From Polaromonas sp. CF318 (lineage in GTDB: Bacteria > Pseudomonadota > Gammaproteobacteria > Burkholderiales > Burkholderiaceae_C): 64,000 nt of DNA. A program made the position numbers and the translations under genes. Of the stretch, positions 58,794 through 64,000 are shown one piece after another. The stretch covers positions 28,800 through 92,799 of the forward strand of contig NZ_AKIV01000062.1 of NCBI RefSeq assembly GCF_000282655.1. The letters are read 5' to 3'. Numbering within the stretch: position 1 is the first letter of the stretch; each line of letters opens with the position of its first letter. The notes beneath the pieces are model-generated. The model ran no database searches. It worked only from the letters and a program-made list of their open reading frames with translations, and was not told the origin of the DNA.

Positions 58794-58940
58794 TTACATC
58801 TTTTCGCGCATCCGCTTTTTGCGGGTGCGCTTCACGTGGCGTCGTCCCGGATCTTTTTTCTCTTGCCACAACACGCCCGGCGTACGACCAAACCAGTGTA
58901 GATTTAAAAAACACTTGGTAACGCTTTTTTCTTCATCCAC
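58794..58940 (-). CDS. Small ORF B, FLNLxWFG family (48 residues)
   Basis: This short ORF starts at a GTG at 58940, the same relative position as the ATG of small ORF A, and reads VDEEKSVTKCFLNLHWFG, then a very basic tail rich in Lys and Arg. The first 18 residues align without gaps to small ORF A; the tails differ. Its ribosome-binding site is weaker (CAGAGA). It ends 38 bases before the exporter start. It may be a degenerate copy, or the conserved part may matter as RNA/DNA. Confidence 0.45.
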   Translation of the reverse strand: MDEEKSVTKCFLNLHWFGRTPGVLWQEKKDPGRRHVKRTRKKRMREKM

Positions 58941-59019
58941 CGATGCATCTCTGAAAAAAATTCTTATCCAAGCAACGCTTTTGTAACCATATCGTTGATC
59001 CGTGCCGCGCGCCTCCTCT
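58891..59019 (-). repeat. Duplicated upstream region, copy B (ahead of secretion genes)
   Basis: This 129-bp region is the second copy of 54003-54132. It lies upstream of hlyB on the same strand and in the same orientation as copy A relative to the genes. The shared arrangement suggests both transcription units use a common control region. Confidence 0.75.
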
Positions 59020-59030
59020 AAACAGAGGAG
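59013..59030 (-). other. Hairpin covering the GAGGAGG of copy B
   Basis: CTCCTCT (59013-59019) and AGAGGAG (59024-59030) form a perfect 7-bp stem with loop AAAC. On the minus-strand mRNA it would hide the GAGGAGG that in copy A precedes a 12-residue ORF. Copy A lacks the hairpin. Confidence 0.45.
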
Positions 59031-59199
59031 AAGAAAAGAGAAGAAAAATCCGGAACGACGGCGGCGACCAGGATGACGGACAAAAAACGTATCCCGATGT
59101 GCGGGCGCCATGGACCAAAACCCTGTCCCCCGCGATGGCGGTGCCAAACCGGAATAATGGATGACACATCCAACTAAGACCTCAAACTGAGGCCTCACC

Positions 59200-59466
59200 A
59201 TGGCACATGTACTCGCAAAACTCACAGGCGCGCCTTTGGCTGCCGTCAGGCAGCAGCTAGAGCACGATGCGGCCGAGCATGCTGAACAGGGCATGTACCT
59301 CGAACACCTGTGGCAGAACGCGGACAAGCCCGAAGAGGTGTTGTTCCTGTTCCAGGTCAAGGACCTGGCCCACTGCCAGCAGCGCATGCGCGAGGTGCAT
59401 GCGCAGGCACTTGCGAAGAACCCGGACACGCCTTTGCCCGAAATGACTTTTCTTGACGGCTCTTGA
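59200..59466 (+). CDS. Small conserved-looking protein of unknown function (88 residues)
   Basis: An 88-residue soluble protein that I cannot place. It has a helical N-terminus (LAAVRQQLEHDAAEHAEQGMYLEHLW), one predicted beta strand EEVLFLFQVKDLAHC and a helix RMREVHAQALAKNPD. The pattern would suit a small alpha/beta dimer. It is divergent from the secretion operon (gap 59,031-59,199 holds no gene) and is followed 17 bases later by the DOPA-dioxygenase-like gene, so the two are probably cotranscribed. Confidence 0.65.
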   Translation: MAHVLAKLTGAPLAAVRQQLEHDAAEHAEQGMYLEHLWQNADKPEEVLFLFQVKDLAHCQQRMREVHAQALAKNPDTPLPEMTFLDGS

Positions 59467-59483
59467 ATTTTTTCTGACTACCC

Positions 59484-59840
59484 ATGCCCGACACCATCCA
59501 GCGCCCCCAAAACATCCACAGCCACTACCACGCCCACCTCTATTTCGGGCCGGACACCGTGGAGGAGGCGCGCGCGCTGGCAAACCGGGCCGGTGAACTA
59601 TTCCATGTGGGCGTGGGCCGTGTGCACGAGCGTGAAGTCGGGCCGCACCCGCGCTGGAGCTGCCAGCTGTCGTTTGACAGCGCGGAGTTCGATCGCATCA
59701 TCCCCTGGCTGGAGAGTGAGCGCCAAGGCCTGGATGTGTTTGTGCACGGGGTCACGGGTGACGACCTGGCGGACCACACCACGCATGCCTCGTGGCTGGG
59801 CCAGCCGGCCGAGCTCAAGCTCGAAATGTTCAGGCGCTGA
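59484..59840 (+). CDS. DOPA 4,5-dioxygenase family protein
   Basis: A 118-residue member of the DOPA-dioxygenase family, whose fungal and plant relatives perform extradiol cleavage of catechols; the role of bacterial members is unclear. Conserved histidines are in HSHYHAHLYFGPDT, VHEREVGPHPRWSCQL, LDVFVHGVTGDDLADHTTHASWLG. These supply the likely metal ligands. Its last 11 bases overlap the end of the convergent acyltransferase gene. Confidence 0.85.
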   Translation: MPDTIQRPQNIHSHYHAHLYFGPDTVEEARALANRAGELFHVGVGRVHEREVGPHPRWSCQLSFDSAEFDRIIPWLESERQGLDVFVHGVTGDDLADHTTHASWLGQPAELKLEMFRR

Positions 59841-60897
59841 GCTTGCGAGGGGCAAACCGCAGGGGCACGGATTCCACCCAGCGGTACAGCGCCTGCCCCG
59901 CGAGCAGGGACAACACAAACGCCAGCAGCATGCCCAGCGCATTCACGGCCAATTGCGTAGGCCAGAAGTGGCTGACCACGGCGTTGACCAGCAGGCAGAC
60001 GGGGAAGTGGATCAGGAACACCGAGTACGAGATGCGCCCCAGTTGCTGGAGCCGGCGCTGCCGCAGCCAGCGCAGCGGCCACGCATCCTGCCGCGCGCCG
60101 CTGAGCCACACCAGGACCAGTGCGGTCACCACGGCCACGACCAGCCGCCCCCGGAAATCCAGCGCCAGGGCCAGCATGCCCAGCACGGCGATGGCCGAGA
60201 GCCAGAACCCGCGGCGTGCACCCGCCTCGCGCGAGGCCCAGAAGGCCAGCATGCCCAGCGCATAGGCGCCGAAGAAATACAGCGCGGTGATGTCAAAAGC
60301 GGGTTGCCGGTTGAACACCAGCAGGGACAGCAACGCGATCAGCAAGACAGCCATGGCGCCCGCCGACACCGCCATGCTTGCGCGCAGGCGCCGCGAGGCG
60401 GCAAACACCAGCACCGCCACCGCATAAAGCTGCAGGTCCATGGCCACATACCAGACACCGGCCGACAGCGACTCCTGGCCCAGCAAATCCTGCAGCAAAA
60501 ATACATGTGCCAGCAGCTGGAACAGCGTGGGCGCCGCGGACACCGAAGCATGGTCAAACCAGGGCCTGACCAGCGCGGCCACGAGCACGCTGGCGACCAA
60601 CGCGACCAGATAGGGTTTTACGAGCCGCGCATAGCGGCGCAGGATCAGAGGCCCGGCGGATTCGAAGACGGCCGTGCCCTTTGGCGCCAGCGATGCGGCG
60701 GCCAGGAAGCCACCCACCACCAGGAAGAGCTGCACCGCCATGCGGCCGTAGTCATACAGCCAGTCCATCAAGCCGGGTGCGAAGCCATGGACCACGTCCG
60801 ACATGGGCCCGTAAAAAGCCAGGTGGTGCCAGACGATCAGCACGCAGGCCAGGCCCTTGAGGGCGTCAAGGCCCTGAAGGCGTTGGGGTGCCGTCAT
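59830..60897 (-). CDS. Acyltransferase family 3 membrane protein (OafA/YrhL-like)
   Basis: A 355-residue integral membrane acyltransferase with about ten hydrophobic helices. The N-terminal signature LQGLDALKGLACVLIVWHHLAFY contains the catalytic His typical of the family, which O-acylates surface sugars or other molecules. GRISYSVFLIHFPVCLLVNAVV near the end is the matching conserved helix. The target is unknown. It begins 18 bases after the nitronate monooxygenase-like gene and may be cotranscribed with it. Confidence 0.88.
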   Translation of the reverse strand: MTAPQRLQGLDALKGLACVLIVWHHLAFYGPMSDVVHGFAPGLMDWLYDYGRMAVQLFLVVGGFLAAASLAPKGTAVFESAGPLILRRYARLVKPYLVALVASVLVAALVRPWFDHASVSAAPTLFQLLAHVFLLQDLLGQESLSAGVWYVAMDLQLYAVAVLVFAASRRLRASMAVSAGAMAVLLIALLSLLVFNRQPAFDITALYFFGAYALGMLAFWASREAGARRGFWLSAIAVLGMLALALDFRGRLVVAVVTALVLVWLSGARQDAWPLRWLRQRRLQQLGRISYSVFLIHFPVCLLVNAVVSHFWPTQLAVNALGMLLAFVLSLLAGQALYRWVESVPLRFAPRKLSA

Positions 60898-60915
60898 ACA
60901 GGGGCCGCCGGACTG

Positions 60916-61878
60916 CTAGGCGCAGACCCGCTGGCGCGCGTCAAAGTATTCGCGCTTGAGCTGTTCCACAAAGGCCGCGGCGCTTTGCACCTTGCTGACC
61001 GCGCCTATGCCCTGGCCGCAGCCCCAGATGTCTTTCCAGGCCTTGGACTTGCTGCCCTCGCCGCCGCCGAAGTTCATGGTCTTGACGTCGCCTTCGGGCA
61101 GGTTCTCCGGGTCCATGCCGGCCGCGCGTATCGAAGGTGCGAGATAGTTGCCGTGCACGCCGGTGAAGAGGCTGCTGTAGACGATGTCGTCGGAGCTGCC
61201 GTCGACGATGGCCTGCTTGTAGGCGTCGGCGGCGCGGGCTTCGTCGGTGGCGATGAAGGCCGAGCCTATGTAGGCGAAGTCGGCGCCCATGGCCTGCGCG
61301 GCCAGCACCGCGCCGCCGGTGGAGATGGCGCCCGACAGCGCCAGCGGGCCGTCAAACCACTGGCGGATTTCCTGGATCAGCGCGAAGGGGCTTTTGACGC
61401 CGGCATGGCCGCCCGCGCCGGCGGCCACGGCCACCAGGCCGTCCGCGCCTTTTTCAATCGCCTTGCGCGCGAACTTGTTGTTGATGATGTCGTGCAGTAC
61501 CACACCGCCGTAGCTGTGCGCCGCCGCGTTGATGTCTTCGCGCGCGCCCAGGCTGGTGATGTAGATGGGCACCTTGTATTTCACGCACAGCTCCATGTCG
61601 TGCTCCAGCCTGTCGTTGGACTTGTGCACGATCTGGTTGATGGCAAAGGGCGCGGCCGGCTTGTCGGGGTTGGCTTTGTTGTGGGCGGCCAGCCCTTCGG
61701 TGATTTCAGCGAGCCACTCGTCGAGCTGCGAGGCCGGCCGCGCGTTGAGGGCCGGCATGGCGCCCACCACGCCGGCCTTGCACTGCGCGATGACCAGCTT
61801 GGGGTTGCTGATGATGAAGAGCGGCGAGCCGATGATGGGCAAGGGCAGATTGTTCAATGCGCCGGGCAGTCTGGACAT
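60916..61878 (-). CDS. Nitronate monooxygenase / 2-nitropropane dioxygenase-like flavoprotein
   Basis: A 320-residue FMN-binding TIM-barrel protein. Family segments are LPIIGSPLFIISNPKLVIAQCKAG, FAINQIVHKSNDRLEHD, GGVVLHDIINNKFARKA, GADGLVAVAAGAGGHAG and LSGAISTGGAVLAAQAMGADFAYIGSAFIAT, which cover the FMN phosphate site and catalytic His. The ATG at 61878 (MSRLPG) follows GGAG; an upstream in-frame start lacks one. It lies 73 bases after the acyl-CoA dehydrogenase gene. Related proteins include enoyl reductase FabK, so the substrate is uncertain. Confidence 0.87.
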   Translation of the reverse strand: MSRLPGALNNLPLPIIGSPLFIISNPKLVIAQCKAGVVGAMPALNARPASQLDEWLAEITEGLAAHNKANPDKPAAPFAINQIVHKSNDRLEHDMELCVKYKVPIYITSLGAREDINAAAHSYGGVVLHDIINNKFARKAIEKGADGLVAVAAGAGGHAGVKSPFALIQEIRQWFDGPLALSGAISTGGAVLAAQAMGADFAYIGSAFIATDEARAADAYKQAIVDGSSDDIVYSSLFTGVHGNYLAPSIRAAGMDPENLPEGDVKTMNFGGGEGSKSKAWKDIWGCGQGIGAVSKVQSAAAFVEQLKREYFDARQRVCA

Positions 61879-61951
61879 AGTGGCTCCGTGAGGATCAAAG
61901 ACAGTGGGATTCAGCAAAGCAGGCTGCCGCCGGTGTCTGGCGGCCGCCTTG

Positions 61952-63742
61952 TCAGAACGCGTCCAGCGCCAGCGCGGTCACGCTGTCCGCGCCTTCGACG
62001 ATGCTGTCGCGCAGGCCGGGGGCCTTGGTCAGCAGGTGGTCGGCGTAAAAACGCGCGGTAACGATCTTGGCCTGCATGAAAGCGACGTCCGTTCCTTGCG
62101 CAATCTGCTCCTGCGCCACCAGCAGCGAGCGCGCCATCTGCCAGCCCGCGACCACATTGCCCGCCAGCATCAGGTAAGGCACGCTGCCGGCGAACACGGC
62201 ATTGGGGCTGGCCTTGGTGTTGCCCGCGACAAAGTCGACCACGTCGACAAAGGCTTCACGCGCGGCCTTCAGTCGCCTGGCCACGGCCACGGCGTCCGCA
62301 TTGCCCTGCTTCACGAGGGCTTTTTCCGTTGCCTCGATCTGCGCGGCAATCGCCTTGGCCGTCTGGCCGCCGTCGCGCGAGGTCTTGCGGCCTATCAGGT
62401 CGTTGGCCTGGATGGCGGTCGTGCCTTCGTAAATCGTCAGGATCTTGGCATCGCGGTAGTACTGGGCCGCGCCGGTTTCCTCGATAAAGCCCATGCCGCC
62501 GTGGACCTGCACGCCCAGCGAGGTGACTTCCAGGCTCATCTCGGTGCTGTAGCCCTTGACCAACGGCACCATGAATTCATAAAAAGCCTGGTTCTGCTTG
62601 CGCACCTCGGCATCGGGATGGTGGTGCGTCGCGTCGTAAGCCGCTGCGGCCACGGAGGCCATGGCGCGGCAGCCTTCAGTGTAGGCGCGCATGGTCATCA
62701 GCATGCGCTTGACGTCGGGGTGGTGGATGATGGGCGCGCTGGCCTTGATGGAGCCGTCAACCGGCCGGCTCTGCACGCGGTCTTTCGAAAAAGCCACGGC
62801 CTTCTGGTAGGCACGCTCGGCGATCGCGATGCCCTGCATGCCGACGGCGTAACGCGCGGAGTTCATCATGATGAACATGTACTCAAGGCCGCGGTTTTCC
62901 TCGCCGACGATGTAGCCGACGGCGCCGCCATGGTCGCCGTACTGCAGCACGGCGGTGGGCGAGGCCTTGATGCCCATCTTGTGTTCTATGCTGACGCAGT
63001 GCACGTCGTTGCGCGCGCCCAGGGCGCCGTCCTTGCCGACCATGAACTTGGGCACGACAAACAGGCTGATGCCCTTGACGCCTTCGGGCGCGCCGGTCAC
63101 GCGGGCTAGCACCAGGTGCACGATGTTCTCGGCCATGTCGTGCTCACCGTAGGTGATGAAGATCTTGGTGCCGAAAATCTTGTAAGTGCCGTCAGGCTGC
63201 GGCTCGGCACGGCTGCGCACCATGGCCAGGTCGGAGCCGGCCTGCGGCTCGGTCAGGTTCATGGTACCCGTCCACTGGCCGCTCACGAGTTTCTCGAGGT
63301 AGACCGCCTTGAGCTCGTCGGAGCCTGCCGTCAGCAGCGCCTCGATGGCGCCGTCGCTGAGCAGCGGGCACAGCGCGAAGCTCATGTTGGCCGAGTTGAG
63401 CATTTCGCCACAGGCCGCACCTATGGTCTTGGGCAGGCCCTGGCCGCCGAAATCAGCCGGATGCTGCAGGCCTTGCCAGCCACCCTCGACGTATTGTTTG
63501 AACGCGTCCTTGAAGCCCGGTGTGGTGGTGACCTCACCGTTTTTCCAGCTCGAAGGATTGATGTCGCCGTGGCGGTTCAGCGGCGCCAACACACCTTCGT
63601 TGAACTTGGCGCATTCCTCGAGCACCGCCTGCGCGGTGTCCAGGCCGGCTTCCTCAAAGCCCGGGATTTTTGCGATCTCTTCGATATTGGCCAGGTGCTG
63701 GATGTCAAACAGCATGTCCTTGACGGGGGCGGTGTAGCTCAT
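61952..63742 (-). CDS. Acyl-CoA dehydrogenase, long form (~596 residues)
   Basis: This FAD enzyme introduces a trans-2 double bond in an acyl-CoA and passes electrons to ETF. The 596-residue protein is longer than classic ~380-residue members and carries the extra C-terminal domain of the DmdC/AcdA-like group. Key motifs are MNLTEPQAGSDLAMVRSRA, KIFITYGEHDMAENI, GEENRGLEYMFIMMNSARYAVG, QVHGGMGFIEETGAAQYYRDAKILTIYEGT (catalytic Glu in IYEGT). The ATG at 63742 (MSYTAPVKDML) was chosen. etfA lies just upstream on the same strand. Substrate chain type is unknown. Confidence 0.93.
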   Translation of the reverse strand: MSYTAPVKDMLFDIQHLANIEEIAKIPGFEEAGLDTAQAVLEECAKFNEGVLAPLNRHGDINPSSWKNGEVTTTPGFKDAFKQYVEGGWQGLQHPADFGGQGLPKTIGAACGEMLNSANMSFALCPLLSDGAIEALLTAGSDELKAVYLEKLVSGQWTGTMNLTEPQAGSDLAMVRSRAEPQPDGTYKIFGTKIFITYGEHDMAENIVHLVLARVTGAPEGVKGISLFVVPKFMVGKDGALGARNDVHCVSIEHKMGIKASPTAVLQYGDHGGAVGYIVGEENRGLEYMFIMMNSARYAVGMQGIAIAERAYQKAVAFSKDRVQSRPVDGSIKASAPIIHHPDVKRMLMTMRAYTEGCRAMASVAAAAYDATHHHPDAEVRKQNQAFYEFMVPLVKGYSTEMSLEVTSLGVQVHGGMGFIEETGAAQYYRDAKILTIYEGTTAIQANDLIGRKTSRDGGQTAKAIAAQIEATEKALVKQGNADAVAVARRLKAAREAFVDVVDFVAGNTKASPNAVFAGSVPYLMLAGNVVAGWQMARSLLVAQEQIAQGTDVAFMQAKIVTARFYADHLLTKAPGLRDSIVEGADSVTALALDAF

Positions 63743-63765
63743 TTTTTGTCTCCGGAATTCTTGGC

Positions 63766-63873
63766 GCCTTCCCCCTCTGGAGGAAGGTGGGGATGGGGGC
63801 CTGCGGCGGCGGCAAAAGCGCTTGCTCAACCGCAGCCGGCCCCCACCCCTGCCCTCCCCCAGCGGGGGAGGGA
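63766..63873. repeat. REP-like double inverted repeat
   Basis: Two GC-rich arms face each other (about 63768-63808 and 63830-63872), sharing AAGGTGGGGATGGGGGC / GCCCCCACCCCTGCC-type sequence. The right arm itself folds as CCCTCCCCC-AG-CGGGGGAGGG-like hairpin. The layout resembles intergenic REP/BIME elements common in Comamonadaceae. It sits between etfA and the acyl-CoA dehydrogenase gene. Confidence 0.6.
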
Positions 63874-63890
63874 GTTAACTCACTAACAGA

Positions 63891-64000
63891 TCACAAAGCT
63901 GCAACCAGCTCAGGCACAGCCGTGAACAGGTCGGCCTCCAGGCCGTAGTCGGCCACGCTGAAGATGGGCGCTTCGGGATCCTTGTTGATCGCCACGATGA
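63891..64000 (-). CDS. etfA: Electron transfer flavoprotein alpha subunit, C-terminal end (partial)
   Basis: The last 36 codons of a minus-strand gene that continues past the window edge. They read [20 protein letters not shown] and then [15 protein letters not shown], the characteristic FAD-domain end of ETF alpha. ETF accepts electrons from acyl-CoA dehydrogenases, which matches the next gene downstream. The stop is at 63891. Confidence 0.9.
   Translation of the reverse strand, partial: IVAINKDPEAPIFSVADYGLEADLFTAVPELVAAL

Noticed and set aside
58756..58914. N-terminal extension of the HlyB-like exporter from 58914
   Set aside because: The extra 53 residues are basic and low-complexity, overlap small ORF B and precede the normal start of the C39-like domain.

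Overview
This window looks like chromosomal DNA from a betaproteobacterium of the order Burkholderiales, most likely family Comamonadaceae (Polaromonas/Rhodoferax/Variovorax-like). The evidence is high GC, four Bug-family (TctC-like) periplasmic binding proteins, a dnaG-rpoD pair with a long Lys/Ala/Pro-rich RpoD extension, and several TRAP receptors. The placement is inferred from gene families, not from a database search. No tRNA, rRNA, CRISPR array, insertion sequence or phage was seen.

Layout. (1) 1-5482: end of a gamma-glutamyltransferase gene, then dnaG and rpoD. (2) 5486-25655: a large uronate/aldarate catabolic island. Fourteen minus-strand genes run from udh (19904) down to a hydrolase (5486). 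They encode uronate dehydrogenase, an SMP-30 lactonase, TRAP DctP-DctQ-DctM, galactarate dehydratase GarD, an exported lactonase, the aldolase GarL, the reductase GarR, two Bug proteins, a second DctP and an aldose epimerase. A divergent plus-strand arm holds a GntR regulator, glucarate dehydratase GudD, a third DctP, a Bug protein and a Gfo/Idh/MocA oxidoreductase. Together they predict uptake of galacturonate/glucuronate, oxidation to galactarate/glucarate, dehydration, and cleavage to pyruvate plus tartronate semialdehyde, which is reduced to glycerate. A 14-bp motif shared by both arms is the likely regulator site.

(3) 25802-29138: two small HxlR-type regulators, a second GntR regulator with a divergent Bug protein, and a carboxymuconolactone-decarboxylase-like protein. 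Several clear inverted-repeat operators lie between them. (4) 29202-33312: grpE-dnaK-dnaJ with sigma-32-like promoters. (5) 33376-43625: a lipoprotein glycerophosphodiesterase behind a candidate Pho box, the glutathione-dependent formaldehyde pair, an EptA-type phosphoethanolamine transferase, part of an amino-acid ABC transporter, a GNAT enzyme, a radical SAM gene under a perfect LexA box, and a coupled methyltransferase/glycosyltransferase-like pair.

(6) 43708-59030: a type I secretion locus. It has an HlyB/HlyD pair, two exported or unknown proteins, and a 3,103-residue RTX protein whose N-terminus resembles a phage (GH24-type) lysozyme. The lysozyme end and the small neighbouring genes are visibly AT-richer than the RTX body and the secretion genes. 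A ~130-bp region containing a short ORF with the shared motif FLNLxWFG occurs twice, once ahead of the secretion genes and once ahead of the RTX pair. This is the most novel part of the window and may be a T1SS-delivered antibacterial toxin with a candidate immunity gene. (7) 59200-64000: two small proteins, an acyltransferase, a nitronate monooxygenase-like enzyme, a long acyl-CoA dehydrogenase, a REP-like inverted repeat and the 3' end of etfA.
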